From an uncultured Oscillospiraceae bacterium (GTDB lineage: Bacteria; Bacillota; Clostridia; Oscillospirales; Acutalibacteraceae), in assembly GCA_900542575.1 (NCBI GenBank), contig UQOE01000002.1:62001-126000 (forward strand): DNA of 64,000 bases. Direction: 5' to 3'. Below are positions 13,742 through 22,948 of this stretch, piece by piece (position 1 is the first letter of the stretch; each line of letters opens with the position of its first letter). The notes below the pieces were generated by a model. It made no database searches and had not been told where the DNA came from. It saw nothing but the letters and a program-made list of their open reading frames with translations. The position numbers and the translations under genes were made by a program.

Positions 13742-14593
13742 TCAGCCGATGGTCTGATAGCCGGAGAAGACAACCGATGAGGTGCTGTTCCCCTTCATGG
13801 AGGTGCTTCTGCCCACAATTCTGGCGATATTGCCGTTCCCGTCGTAAGTGAACTTCGAGACGGTCTTCTGGTCGAATTTGCCGGAAGATGCGATGGCGGA
13901 CAGGCGGCCGTTCCCGTCGTAGCTGTAGCTCGTCGTGCTTTCGCTGCTGCGGATGGAGGCAATGCGGCCCTGGCTGTCATAGGAGACCGAGAAGTTGGTG
14001 GTCTCAACATTGCTGTAGCCGGCACTGGCCTGATCGGCATAGGAGACAATGCGATCTCCATCGTAGTGGAACTTGACAATGCGGTACGGGTTTTTGTAGT
14101 CCGCGGTGGTCATGCTGATTTCCTCCAGCTTGCCCCCGTCGTAGGAGTACTCGTAGGACTCGGTACCGAAGTACACTTTGGTCACCTTGCCGCCACTGGC
14201 TTTGATCTTATAGGTCTGATCTTTCGCCCCGGCGCGATTCGGGAACTGGAACACGATGGTCTTAATCTTTCCGCTGGTGAAGAGCGGGTTGTAGATAAAA
14301 CTGTCGAGGGTAATCAGATAGTTGTTGCGAGTCTTCACGTCGGAAAATCCGCCGAGGTTGACAAGGCCATAGGTCGGGTCAAACCCGTTGCCGTCCTTGC
14401 TCTGGACCTTGTCCGTGACGGTGACGGTCATGGACTTGGCGTCGAGGTCGTAGGAATAAGCCGCCGACCCTCCGTTGCCCTCCACTTTCGTGGGAGCCTG
14501 TATGCTGCTGTCTTTGGAACCGCAGGCGGCAAGGGACAGGATCATGACGAGAGCCAGTACCGCAGCGGCAATGGATTTCCAATAGTTTTTCAT
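13742..14593 (-). CDS. Lipoprotein with YD/RHS-like repeats
   Basis: A 283-residue protein. The start at 14593 gives a clear lipoprotein signal, a Lys start then a hydrophobic stretch ending SLAAC|GSK. The mature part has a region without repeats and then several tandem YD-type units, for example YDGGKLEEI, YDGDRIVSYA, YDSQGRIASI, YDGNGRLSAI and YDGNGNIARI. These resemble single RHS/YD repeats, which form beta structures in wall-associated proteins. It lies 11 bp after ysxC, at the end of the clp-lon transcript, so stress co-expression is possible. No enzymatic motif is seen. Confidence 0.8.
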   Translation of the reverse strand: MKNYWKSIAAAVLALVMILSLAACGSKDSSIQAPTKVEGNGGSAAYSYDLDAKSMTVTVTDKVQSKDGNGFDPTYGLVNLGGFSDVKTRNNYLITLDSFIYNPLFTSGKIKTIVFQFPNRAGAKDQTYKIKASGGKVTKVYFGTESYEYSYDGGKLEEISMTTADYKNPYRIVKFHYDGDRIVSYADQASAGYSNVETTNFSVSYDSQGRIASIRSSESTTSYSYDGNGRLSAIASSGKFDQKTVSKFTYDGNGNIARIVGRSTSMKGNSTSSVVFSGYQTIG

Positions 14594-14604
14594 TTTCTTC
14601 GCTC

Positions 14605-15183
14605 CTAATTTTCGGATAAGAGAAATCTGCGGATCTCCTCCACGCCGTTTTTTTGGGTGGAAGAGAACGGAATGACCGCAGACGGCCCATAGGGAGCGCA
14701 CTCGTCCGTGCGGGCCGCAAGGGCCTGTTTATATTCCGTTTTGTTGAGCTTGTCGCTCTTAGTCAGAACCACGACAAACGGGAGATTCATCTCCTGCAGA
14801 AAGGCCAGCATCTGATGGTCGTCCCGGCTCGCCGCATGGCGCATGTCGATGAGCTGGAGCACCAGGGCAATCTCCCGGTCCGAGGTGAAATACCCCTGAA
14901 TCATGCGGCTCCAGCGCTCCTGCTCGGCCTTCGGACGTTTGGCGTAGCCGTAGCCCGGGAGATCGACCAGGCGGGCACCGTCGCCGCGGAAGAAGTTGAT
15001 GGTGATGGTTTTCCCCGGTTTGGAACTGACCCGTGCCAGGGATCTGCGCCCCAGCACCGCGTTCAGAAGAGAGGATTTTCCGACGTTGGAACGGCCGGAA
15101 AACACATACTCCGGCACCGTGCTCGGCGGAAGCTGTTCAAAGGTGCCGTAGGAAGCTTCATAGGTTACCTGCTGCAGATTCAT
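14605..15183 (-). CDS. ysxC: Ribosome biogenesis GTPase YsxC/EngB
   Basis: A 192-residue TRAFAC GTPase. G1 is GRSNVGKSS, G3 is DLPGYG, G4 is TKSD. YsxC is needed for assembly of the 50S ribosomal subunit in Bacillus. The start overlaps the lon stop by 4 bp (ATGA), and the lon-ysxC order is typical of Firmicutes. Its length matches the family. No oddities. Confidence 0.96.
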   Translation of the reverse strand: MNLQQVTYEASYGTFEQLPPSTVPEYVFSGRSNVGKSSLLNAVLGRRSLARVSSKPGKTITINFFRGDGARLVDLPGYGYAKRPKAEQERWSRMIQGYFTSDREIALVLQLIDMRHAASRDDHQMLAFLQEMNLPFVVVLTKSDKLNKTEYKQALAARTDECAPYGPSAVIPFSSTQKNGVEEIRRFLLSEN

Positions 15184-17525
15184 GCTTCTCCCCTCTCCCG
15201 CCTCTTCAGGGCGCTGTCCCAGACCTGATCCAGTCTTGTGACGGGCACAAATCGGAGCTTTTCCCGGACGGTCTGGTCAATCTCTTCGAGGTCCGGAACG
15301 TTTTCCTTCGGAATGATGACGGTTTTGATACCGGCCTTATAGGCGGCCATCGTCTTTTCCTTCAGTCCGCCGATGGGCATAACCCGGCCGGTCAGGCTGA
15401 TCTCTCCGGTCATGGCGACATTGCCGCGGACCGGGCGGCCGCTGAGGGCCGAGAGCACGCTGGTAGCTATGGTGACACCCGCAGATGGTCCGTCTTTCGG
15501 AACTGCCCCCTCCGGGACGTGGATATGGATGTCCTTGTCCTTGTAGAAGCTGGAGCTGACCTTCAGTCTGGATGCGTTGGTGCGGATGTAGCTGACGGCA
15601 GCCTGGGCCGACTCCTTCATGACATCGCCGAGCGATCCGGTGAGCTGCAGATGGCCGCTGCCGTCCATGACGGCGGCCTCTACCTGCAGCATCTCGCCGC
15701 CGACCGAAGTCCAGGCGAGGCCGTTGGTGACGCCGACACTGTCGCGGTGTTCAAAGTTTTCCCGGAATTTTGCGACGCCGAGCAGGGGCTCGAGGTCGCT
15801 GATTTTGACGCTGATGGAGTACGCCGGATCTTTTACGACCTGCAGCGCAGTCTTGCGGCAGATAGTGTCAATCTGGCGTTCCAGTTTACGGACGCCCGCT
15901 TCCCGGGTATAGTCGCTGATGAGGTGGTGCAGTGCCCCATCGGTAAATTTCAGCTGGGAGGCCTTCAGACCGTGGCGCTTTCTCGATTTCGGCACCAGAT
16001 GGTCCTTGGCAATATGGAATTTTTCCTCCGCCGTATAGCTGTAGAGCTCAATGACCTCCATGCGGTCCAGCAGCGGGGCGGGAATCTGCCCCATGTCATT
16101 GGCCGTGGTAATAAAGAATACCTTGGAGAGGTCAAATGGGATGTCGATATAGTGGTCGACAAATTCTTTATTCTGCTCTGCGTCCAGCACTTCCAGCATG
16201 GCCGAGGCGGGGTCGCCGCGGGTGTCGGCGCCCATTTTGTCGATCTCGTCGAAGAGGATCAGAGGGTTGCGGGTACCGGCCTCGGAGATGGCGGCCATAA
16301 CCCGGCCCGGCATGGCTCCGATATAGGTGCGGCGATGGCCGCGGATTTCCGCCTCATCCCGGACGCCGCCGAGAGAGATGCGCTCATACTTGCGGCCCAT
16401 GGCACGGGCGAGGGACTGGACGATAGAGGTTTTTCCGACGCCGGGCGGGCCGGCGAGGCAGATGATCTGCCCGTTGATGCCGGGATTCAGCTGACGGACC
16501 GCAAGCAGTTCAATGATTCGGTCCTTGACCGAGTCCAGTCCGTAATGGTCCTTATCCAGAACCGCACGGGCGTGGTTGAGGTCCAGCTGGTCCTCGGTGG
16601 CGCTGTCCCAGGGAAGGGCGAGAACGGTGTCGAGGTAATTGCGGATAACCGTGGCCTCGGTTCCCGAAGACGCGTCCATGCGCCCCAGGCGGCGGGCCTC
16701 TTTGAGCAGTTTCTCGCGGGATTTCTCCGAGATATGTTCAATGGCCTCAATTTTCTTTTTGTACTCTTCCGCCTCGTTCTCCGCGGAACCGCCGTCCAGC
16801 TCTTCGCTCAGGACATGCATCTGCTCCCGCAGATAGTAGTCCCGCTGGTTCTGGTCCATATTTCGCTCCACTTTGCTGGAGATCTCACTCTCCAGGCGGA
16901 GCATGTCGATACCCTCTGCGAGATAGGTGCAGAGCGTCTCCAGGCGAGCAAGCGGGTCGCGCTCCTCGAGGAGCCCCTGCTTATCTTTGCTCTCCAGCGG
17001 AAGGACCGAGGCGAGATAGTCGGACAGCGTGCCCGGTGTATCGTCCAGACCGATGCGCGCCATGACCTCCGGCGCCATTTTCGGAGAGAAGCTGGAGTAT
17101 TCGTCAAAATAGTCGCGCGTCTTGTTCATGAGCGCGGCGACATAGTCAGAAGAGGCGTCCGTCGGCAGATCTTCCACCGGCATGACGTCGGCGTAGAGGA
17201 ATTTTCCGGTGACGCCGTAGCCCTGCTGAATGCGGGCGCGCTGCGTCCCCTCCACGATAACGCGGATACTGCTGCTGTCCGGAGACGAGAGCACCTGGCG
17301 TACGGTCGCAATGCAGCCGACCGTGCAGAGATCGTCGTAGTCCGGCGTCTCCTTGGAAGGGTTCTTCTGCATGGTCAGAAAGATATCGCTCTGTTCGAGA
17401 GCGGCATTGAGCGCCGCGATGGATTTGGCCCGTGCCACTTCAAAATGGAGGACCATTTCCGGGAAAATAACCAGGTCTCGCAACGGGATGACAGGAATGG
17501 AATAGACAGGGTTCATCTCTTCCAT
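15180..17525 (-). CDS. lon: ATP-dependent protease La (Lon)
   Basis: A 781-residue LonA protease. The N-terminal substrate domain is ~1-200, a coiled linker follows, the AAA+ module has Walker A GPPGVGKTS, and the C-terminal Ser-Lys protease has PKDGPSAG (catalytic Ser) and GGLKEK (catalytic Lys). It degrades misfolded and regulatory proteins in the cytoplasm. It lies in the tig-clpP-clpX-lon-ysxC block. A terminator-like hairpin lies between clpX and lon, so lon probably gets only part of the upstream transcription. Confidence 0.97.
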   Translation of the reverse strand: MEEMNPVYSIPVIPLRDLVIFPEMVLHFEVARAKSIAALNAALEQSDIFLTMQKNPSKETPDYDDLCTVGCIATVRQVLSSPDSSSIRVIVEGTQRARIQQGYGVTGKFLYADVMPVEDLPTDASSDYVAALMNKTRDYFDEYSSFSPKMAPEVMARIGLDDTPGTLSDYLASVLPLESKDKQGLLEERDPLARLETLCTYLAEGIDMLRLESEISSKVERNMDQNQRDYYLREQMHVLSEELDGGSAENEAEEYKKKIEAIEHISEKSREKLLKEARRLGRMDASSGTEATVIRNYLDTVLALPWDSATEDQLDLNHARAVLDKDHYGLDSVKDRIIELLAVRQLNPGINGQIICLAGPPGVGKTSIVQSLARAMGRKYERISLGGVRDEAEIRGHRRTYIGAMPGRVMAAISEAGTRNPLILFDEIDKMGADTRGDPASAMLEVLDAEQNKEFVDHYIDIPFDLSKVFFITTANDMGQIPAPLLDRMEVIELYSYTAEEKFHIAKDHLVPKSRKRHGLKASQLKFTDGALHHLISDYTREAGVRKLERQIDTICRKTALQVVKDPAYSISVKISDLEPLLGVAKFRENFEHRDSVGVTNGLAWTSVGGEMLQVEAAVMDGSGHLQLTGSLGDVMKESAQAAVSYIRTNASRLKVSSSFYKDKDIHIHVPEGAVPKDGPSAGVTIATSVLSALSGRPVRGNVAMTGEISLTGRVMPIGGLKEKTMAAYKAGIKTVIIPKENVPDLEEIDQTVREKLRFVPVTRLDQVWDSALKRRERGEA

Positions 17526-17554
17526 GGTTTCTCACCGCCTTCTAAGATAATGTT

Positions 17555-17595
17555 AAAAAGGCGCGTACCGCTCAAAGCCGAGACGGTTCGCGCCT
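17555..17595 (-). terminator. Terminator/attenuator between clpX and lon
   Basis: A 12-bp stem with one mismatch (AGGCGCG-ACCG type arms at 17559-17570 and 17584-17595), followed on the minus strand by TTTTTAAC. It would reduce read-through from clpX into lon. Confidence 0.65.
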
Positions 17596-17617
17596 GATAA
17601 TGCTTTGTCCCGGCCAG

Positions 17618-18940
17618 TCAGACGGTGCTTCCGCGGCGGCTCTTCTTCCCAAGTCCGGGCAGATTGAGCAGCGGGGCGGGTGCGCGCCGATTGGTGTTGC
17701 GGGTGATTTTGGGCTGTTCCTCGCCGAGAACGGCCGGTTCCGTAATGAGAATTTTCTCAATCTGGTAGTCGGTCGGACTCTCATACATGACAGGCATGAG
17801 GACGCGTTCCATGACGCCGCGCAGACCGCGGGCACCGGTCTTCTTTTCCAGTGTTTCCCGTGCAATGGCGTGAAGTGCCGCGTCGTCAAATTCAAGCGTC
17901 ACATTGTCCATGGCAAACAGCGTCTGATACTGTTTGATGAGCGAGTTCTTCGGCTCCTTCATGATGCGTACCAGGGCGTCCTCATCCAGTGCCTGGAGGG
18001 TTGTAATGACCGGAATTCGGCCGACCAGTTCCGGGATGAGTCCATAGCGGACGAGGTCCTGCGGAATGACCTGGGAATAGGCCTCGGAGAGGTCCATTTC
18101 CTTGTTCTCCTTGATCTCGGCGCCGAAACCGAGGCCGCCGTTGCCGGAGCGCTTTTCTATGATTTTCTCGATGCCGTCAAATGCACCGCCGCAGATGAAC
18201 AGGATATTGGATGTGTCCACCTGAATAAACTCCTGCTGCGGATGCTTGCGTCCGCCCTGCGGCGGGACGTTGGAGACGGTGCCCTCGAGGATTTTCAGAA
18301 GTGCCTGCTGAACGCCCTCGCCGCTGACATCGCGGGTAATAGAGGGGTTCTCCGACTTCCGGGCAATCTTGTCGATTTCGTCGATATAGATGATGCCCCG
18401 TTCGGCGCGCTCGACGTCAAAGTCGGCGGCCTGGATAAGTCGGAGCAGGATGTTCTCTACGTCTTCCCCGACGTAGCCGGCCTCGGTCAGCGTCGTGGCG
18501 TCTGCAATGGCAAACGGCACATCGAGGATACGGGCCAGGGTCTGCGCCAGCATGGTTTTGCCGACGCCGGTGGGTCCGAGCAGCAGGACGTTGGACTTCT
18601 GGAGTTCTACGTCATCTCCTGCGTCTTCTCCATGGTAAATGCGTTTATAGTGGTTATAGACGGAGACCGAAAGTGCAATTTTTGCCTGGTCCTGACCGAT
18701 GACGTATTCGTCGAGGACCTTTTTGATCTCCTGAGGCTTCGGGAGAGGTTTTGCGTCGCGCAGCGCCTGTTTATGCCGCACCTCGTTCTTCTCCTCGATG
18801 TCCTCCTGAATAATCTGGTCACAGAGTTCCACGCACTCGTCGCAGATGCAGACCCCGCCGGGTCCGCCGATGAGCTTTTCCACTTCGTCCTGGGATTTTC
18901 CGCAGAACGAGCAGCGCAGAATGTGTTCGTCTCTTGCCAA
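17618..18940 (-). CDS. clpX: ATP-dependent Clp protease ATP-binding subunit ClpX
   Basis: A 440-residue unfoldase. The N-terminal zinc domain has cysteines C10, C13, C33 and C36 (CSFC ... CDEC). AAA+ motifs follow: GPTGVGKT (Walker A) and IIYIDEIDKIA (Walker B), then a ClpP-docking IGF-like loop (CGGAFDGIE region). It feeds substrates to ClpP. The start codon is TTG at 18940, preceded by GGAGGG with 7-nt spacing and matching the family N-terminus (MARDEHILRCSFC). It is 21 bp downstream of clpP. Confidence 0.96.
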   Translation of the reverse strand: MARDEHILRCSFCGKSQDEVEKLIGGPGGVCICDECVELCDQIIQEDIEEKNEVRHKQALRDAKPLPKPQEIKKVLDEYVIGQDQAKIALSVSVYNHYKRIYHGEDAGDDVELQKSNVLLLGPTGVGKTMLAQTLARILDVPFAIADATTLTEAGYVGEDVENILLRLIQAADFDVERAERGIIYIDEIDKIARKSENPSITRDVSGEGVQQALLKILEGTVSNVPPQGGRKHPQQEFIQVDTSNILFICGGAFDGIEKIIEKRSGNGGLGFGAEIKENKEMDLSEAYSQVIPQDLVRYGLIPELVGRIPVITTLQALDEDALVRIMKEPKNSLIKQYQTLFAMDNVTLEFDDAALHAIARETLEKKTGARGLRGVMERVLMPVMYESPTDYQIEKILITEPAVLGEEQPKITRNTNRRAPAPLLNLPGLGKKSRRGSTV

Positions 18941-18961
18941 TGTAATTCCCTCCGAACCGAG

Positions 18962-19543
18962 TCAGCGCTTGTCCAGAACCTTGTCGATCAGGCCGTATTC
19001 CAGAGCCTCCTGGGCACTCATGAAGTTGTCGCTCTCCGTGTCTTTGGCGATCTGCTCAATGGATTTGCCCGTGTTCTCGGCGAGAATACGGTTCAGGTTC
19101 TGTTTGGTCTTGAGGATGTTTTCCGCAACGATCTGAATGTCGGTCGCTTTGCCCTGCGCACCGCCGGACGGCTGGTGAATCATGATTTCCGCATTGGGAA
19201 GCGCATAGCGTTTGCCCTTTGTGCCGGAAGAGAGCAGGAAGGCACCCATGCTGGCACCGAGACCCATGCAGATGGTGGAAACGTCGCACTTGATATACTG
19301 CATGGTGTCATAGATGGCAAAGCCGGCCGTAACGGACCCGCCGGGGCTGTTGATATAAAGGCTGATGTCCTTGTCGGCGTCCTGGCCCTCCAGATAGAGG
19401 AGCTGGGAAACAACAAGGCTTGCTGTTGCGTCGTTTACTTCGTCGGAGAGGACGATGATGCGGTCTTCCAGAAGACGGGAATAGATATCATACTGCCGCT
19501 CTCCGCGGTTGGTCTGTTCAATGACATAAGGGACTAAAGCCAT
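18962..19543 (-). CDS. clpP: ATP-dependent Clp protease proteolytic subunit ClpP
   Basis: A 193-residue serine peptidase. The catalytic Ser is in GLGASMGAFLL and the His in MIHQPSGG. The length is that of canonical ClpP, which forms tetradecamers with ClpX. AAGGAGG precedes the ATG. It lies between tig and clpX as in many Firmicutes. A GC-rich inverted repeat (19571-19593) lies between tig and clpP; its T run is too short to call a terminator. Confidence 0.97.
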   Translation of the reverse strand: MALVPYVIEQTNRGERQYDIYSRLLEDRIIVLSDEVNDATASLVVSQLLYLEGQDADKDISLYINSPGGSVTAGFAIYDTMQYIKCDVSTICMGLGASMGAFLLSSGTKGKRYALPNAEIMIHQPSGGAQGKATDIQIVAENILKTKQNLNRILAENTGKSIEQIAKDTESDNFMSAQEALEYGLIDKVLDKR

Positions 19544-19661
19544 ATTACGTTACCTCCTTGGTTACGCAAAGCGGCGAGGATTCCCCCCGCCGCCTTCCAA
19601 TAAGTATAGAAATGAGTACAGTCTGAGACACGTTCCAATGGCGTTCGTCTGAAAAAAGAGA

Positions 19662-21068
19662 TTAGTCCTCAGAAGCCTCTGCAGGAGCGGCATCTTCGTT
19701 GCTCTCCTCTGCCTCGGTGTCCTCAGCCTCGGCCTCCGCCTGTTTGGCAGCCGCTTTGGCGGCCTTTTCGGCGTCATACTGATCCTGCGGAACCTCGGTG
19801 ATGTCAGCGGCGGCTTTGACCGCCTCGAGCGCTTTCTTGGTCTTGACATCTTTGGAGATGTCGTCCTCGGAGAGGATGTTGCGGACGGAGGACTCCTCCA
19901 TGCCGTACTGCTCGGCGAGGTCCTTGTACTGGGCATCAAGGTCTTCCTTGGTGACCTCAATATTTTCAAGCTCTGAGATTTTCTCCAGAGCCAGGCGGCA
20001 TTTTACCTGGTTTTCCGCACGCGGGCGGAAGCTCTCGCGGAGATCTTTCTCGGTCATGCCGGTGTAGCTGAGATACGTCTTGAGGTCGAGACCCTGGGAC
20101 TGAATCTGATAGCCGAACTCGCTAACCGCATCGTCGACCTGGTGCTCAAACATGACCTCCGGAATTTCGTTCTCTACAATTCCGGCGAGTGCGTCGAAGA
20201 TCTGAGAGTCGACTTCGGCGTCAGAGGCCTCTTTCTTGGAGCTCTCCAGGTCCTCTCTGGTGTGCTGTTTGAGTTCATCTACGGTGTCATACTCGGAGAC
20301 CTCTGTGACGAAGTCATCGTCGAGCTCCGGAAGCTGTTTTTCCTTGACGGCGTTGAGGACAACCTTAAAGGTGGCCTCTTTGCCGGCGAGGTCTTCGACA
20401 TAGTCCTCCGGGAACGTGACAACGACGTCGAAGTTTTCACCGGCCTTGTGGCCGACGATCTGGTCCTCGAAGCCCGGGATGAACTGGCCGGAACCGAGGG
20501 TCAGCTCGTAGCCCTCGCCCTTTCCGCCTTCAAACGCCTTGCCGTCGACATAGCCGTCAAAGTCGATGGTGACAAGGTCGTCATTGGCGGCCTCGCGCTC
20601 AACCTCGACAAAGCGGGCGCTGCGCTCCAGCATGGCGTCAAGCTGAGACTGGACATCTTCGTCCGTGACCTCGGCGACTGGCTTCTCGGCCTTGAGACCC
20701 TTGTAGTCGCCGATGACGATTTCCGGCTTGACAGTAACTTTGAACGTGAAGTCCACGCCGTCTTTCCCGACCTCGACGATGTCGACGTCGTACGGGTTGT
20801 CGACGATTTCAATACCGGCCTCGTCAACGGCACCCTGGACAGCGTCCGGGAAGATCTGCTCGAATGCATCGTTGTAGAAAACGCCTTCGCCGTAGTACTT
20901 CTCGATCATTCCGCGGGGAGCTTTGCCCTTGCGGAAGCCCGGGACCGTGATGTTCTTTTTCTGGCGGTTATAAACTTTGGTAACTGCGTCGTTGAAGGTC
21001 TCCCCGTCAACGGCGACTTCCACCTCATAGAGGTTGGTGTCGATTTTGTCTGCTTTTTTTAAGCTCAT
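19662..21068 (-). CDS. tig: Trigger factor
   Basis: A 468-residue ribosome-bound folding chaperone. The N-terminal ribosome-binding domain has the signature VPGFRKGKAPR, then a PPIase domain (residues ~160-245), then the helical arm domain. The C-terminus carries an Ala/Glu-rich acidic tail (~40 residues) beyond the usual family end. The start at 21068 (MSLKKADKID) follows GAGGGG and excludes 34 non-conserved upstream residues. First gene of tig-clpP-clpX, driven by the promoter at 21114-21142. Confidence 0.96.
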   Translation of the reverse strand: MSLKKADKIDTNLYEVEVAVDGETFNDAVTKVYNRQKKNITVPGFRKGKAPRGMIEKYYGEGVFYNDAFEQIFPDAVQGAVDEAGIEIVDNPYDVDIVEVGKDGVDFTFKVTVKPEIVIGDYKGLKAEKPVAEVTDEDVQSQLDAMLERSARFVEVEREAANDDLVTIDFDGYVDGKAFEGGKGEGYELTLGSGQFIPGFEDQIVGHKAGENFDVVVTFPEDYVEDLAGKEATFKVVLNAVKEKQLPELDDDFVTEVSEYDTVDELKQHTREDLESSKKEASDAEVDSQIFDALAGIVENEIPEVMFEHQVDDAVSEFGYQIQSQGLDLKTYLSYTGMTEKDLRESFRPRAENQVKCRLALEKISELENIEVTKEDLDAQYKDLAEQYGMEESSVRNILSEDDISKDVKTKKALEAVKAAADITEVPQDQYDAEKAAKAAAKQAEAEAEDTEAEESNEDAAPAEASED

Positions 21069-21113
21069 GGTAGAACCCCTCTCAAATAATAGAAGTTTCG
21101 TGAAAACGGTATC

Positions 21114-21142
21114 ATTATAGCAGAACCGTGTCCGGTTTTCCA
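21114..21142 (-). promoter_or_regulatory. Promoter of the tig-clpP-clpX operon
   Basis: TGGAAA, 17-bp spacer, TATAAT on the minus strand, about 50 bp before the tig start. I see no CtsR or CIRCE box around it. Confidence 0.6.
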
Positions 21143-21221
21143 CTCTATTTTGCATCAGATTAAACAGCATACTGTTCGTTTACAATCTGGTCAAAATTTC
21201 AGCGGTGCACAGGACGAAAAG

Positions 21222-21260
21222 ACCCGCCCGGCAGCCGATCTGCGGCCGACGGGCGGGATC
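21222..21260 (-). terminator. Terminator of the phosphoesterase gene
   Basis: A long GC-rich stem (CCCGCCCG and complement, with inner pairing) followed on the minus strand by TCTTTTCG, just after the stop codon at 21262. Confidence 0.75.
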
Positions 21261-21261
21261 C

Positions 21262-21954
21262 TCAGTATTTTTCAATCAGCAGCGGACAGAAGCCGAGGGC
21301 GTCCGCGGAGACCAGACGAAACTGAATTCCGTCCCTCTCTCCGTTGAACGCGTGGGCAATAGCGCCGCCATGCAGATGCGCATAATAGCACCGCGTAATG
21401 CCGCTTTCCCGCAGGACATCCATAATTGGGGTACACTCCCGTTCACGGGTCACCGGCGGGTAGTGGAGAAAACAGATTTTCTGCAGTCCGGTCTCCTCCG
21501 CCGCCGCAATGGACATGCGGATGCGCCCGCATTCGCGGTTGATGATCTTTTCGCTGAAATCCGAGGGATCGTCAAAAAACCAGCCCCGGGAACCGCACAG
21601 GGCAATTGGCCCGGCGGTCACGGTGTTGTTGTGGAGAATGCGGATGCTGTCAAACCCCTCTTCGGCGAGATACCGCTGCATACCCGTCATGGTGGACCAC
21701 CAGTAATCGTGGTTGCCCTTGGACAGGACCTTGGCGCCCGGCAGACTGTGGAGAAAGGCAAAGTCTGCCCGGGTACCCCGGAGACTCATGGCCCAGGAGA
21801 TGTCGCCGGGGAGCATGACAGTATCTTCCGGCCGGACCAGCTTTCGCCAGTTTGCCTCCAGCCGGGGAAGGTACCCTTCCCAGCCCGGGAAGATATCCAT
21901 CGGCTTGTCGCCCCCCAGCGACAGATGCGGATCTCCCAGCGCATACAGCGACAT
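21262..21954 (-). CDS. Calcineurin-like metallophosphoesterase
   Basis: A 230-residue protein of the metallophosphatase superfamily. Metal-binding motifs are visible: GDPHL near the start, MLPGDISWAM, SKGNHDYWW, and a late AHLHGG. These fit a dinuclear metal hydrolase in the cytoplasm. The family is common in Clostridia but its substrate is unknown. GGGGGA lies before the ATG at 21954. The gene follows the unknown protein gene by 34 bp and probably shares its promoter. Confidence 0.85.
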   Translation of the reverse strand: MSLYALGDPHLSLGGDKPMDIFPGWEGYLPRLEANWRKLVRPEDTVMLPGDISWAMSLRGTRADFAFLHSLPGAKVLSKGNHDYWWSTMTGMQRYLAEEGFDSIRILHNNTVTAGPIALCGSRGWFFDDPSDFSEKIINRECGRIRMSIAAAEETGLQKICFLHYPPVTRERECTPIMDVLRESGITRCYYAHLHGGAIAHAFNGERDGIQFRLVSADALGFCPLLIEKY

Positions 21955-21988
21955 CTTGTTCCCCCTCTCGATTCAGCGGCTGTCCCGC

Positions 21989-22804
21989 TCAGTGTTTTCT
22001 GCGTTTCCGGCCCGAGAAGAGCTTCTTGGCGGAGACCGCCGTGCCGACGGCACGCGCTGCCGCTGAGACCAGTTCATCTCCGTGTTCCGCGAAAACCCAG
22101 TGCAGAAATTCGGTTGGCTCCATGCTCTCAATTTTCTCGGCAAGCTTTGCGCCCTTCTGCTCCTCTTTCAGCTGATTTACCATGTCTTCTCCGAGATAAC
22201 GGCTGTAGAGACCGTCGATCTTCTGGATCATCGTGTCGCGGTCCAGACCGAAGGCCTCGCTCAAAACGTAGCCGACCGTCAGATGCTGCATGGTGTCGAC
22301 AAAGCCGAGAATTTTATCCATCGTCTCGTCGCCGATCAGGTTGCGCAGCATGGCACCGAAACCCTCGGTCAGGAAGTCGCGGATCGGCAGGATCATGTCG
22401 TCTTCAAAAAGTGCGGAGACCGGCGTACCGGCAGCAGCAGAACGGAGCGCGTCGAGAACGCTGTCCGTAATGCCGTCGCGGAGATTGCTCCGTCCATCTT
22501 CACAGTCCATGGTCTGGTCCAGAAAATGGAGCAGGATGCGGGTGACGGCATTCTGCGGAACGCCCTCCTTCGTCTGCTCATAGAGAGCACGCGCCGGTGT
22601 GTAGAGGTTGAACTGCTCCAGGTCATCGTACAGGAAAGTGACCGCACGGTCCCGCAGCTGGGGCTCAATGCCGGTCTTCGCAAGGAGGTCACTTGCGGTC
22701 TCCGCCGCCTTTGGAATGAGCTCATCGTATACGGTACGGACCGCCTTTGCGGTTGTCTGCTGAAGGACTGCAGCCAGTCCTTTTCGTTTTTTCTTCTCTG
22801 TCAT
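21989..22804 (-). CDS. Protein of unknown function, helical, basic tail
   Basis: A 271-residue protein I do not recognise. The start at 22804 follows GGAGGAA and gives MTEKKKRKGLAAVL; the longer upstream reading has no ribosome site. It is predicted mostly helical, without clear membrane segments, and rich in Asp/Glu/Leu. It begins and ends with basic stretches (KKKRKG; SGRKRRKH). Residues ~20-120 could be a helical repeat. It has its own promoter and may be cotranscribed with the phosphoesterase. A weak likeness to DUF445-type helical proteins is possible but not claimed. Confidence 0.7.
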   Translation of the reverse strand: MTEKKKRKGLAAVLQQTTAKAVRTVYDELIPKAAETASDLLAKTGIEPQLRDRAVTFLYDDLEQFNLYTPARALYEQTKEGVPQNAVTRILLHFLDQTMDCEDGRSNLRDGITDSVLDALRSAAAGTPVSALFEDDMILPIRDFLTEGFGAMLRNLIGDETMDKILGFVDTMQHLTVGYVLSEAFGLDRDTMIQKIDGLYSRYLGEDMVNQLKEEQKGAKLAEKIESMEPTEFLHWVFAEHGDELVSAAARAVGTAVSAKKLFSGRKRRKH

Positions 22805-22853
22805 GGAAATTCCTCCGATCCGGTCCTGCGGGCCGCAAATATCATTCTCTCCC

Positions 22854-22882
22854 ATTGTAGAAAATCCGGTTTGCGGCGTCAA
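22854..22882 (-). promoter_or_regulatory. Promoter of the unknown 271-residue protein gene
   Basis: TTGACG, 17-bp spacer, TACAAT on the minus strand, ending ~50 bp before the start codon. Confidence 0.75.
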
Positions 22883-22889
22883 GCAGAGA

Positions 22890-22931
22890 GAAAACAAACC
22901 GCCGCACAGCATTTCTGCTGCGCAGCGGCTT
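22890..22931 (-). terminator. Terminator of pnp
   Basis: Arms CCGC-GC-CAGCA and complement with a GAAA loop (about 22898-22931), then GGTTTGTTTTC on the minus strand, 18 bp after the pnp stop. Confidence 0.75.
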
Positions 22932-22948
22932 GAGAAAATCAGAATGGC

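Noticed and set aside
15033..19537. Two very long plus-strand reading frames opposite lon and clpX/clpP
   Set aside because: They are antisense shadows made by the GC-rich third codon positions of lon, clpX and clpP. Their translations have no known motif and are low-complexity.
19566..19600. Terminator between tig and clpP
   Set aside because: The stem is clear but the T run is too short and interrupted, so I keep it only as an inverted repeat.
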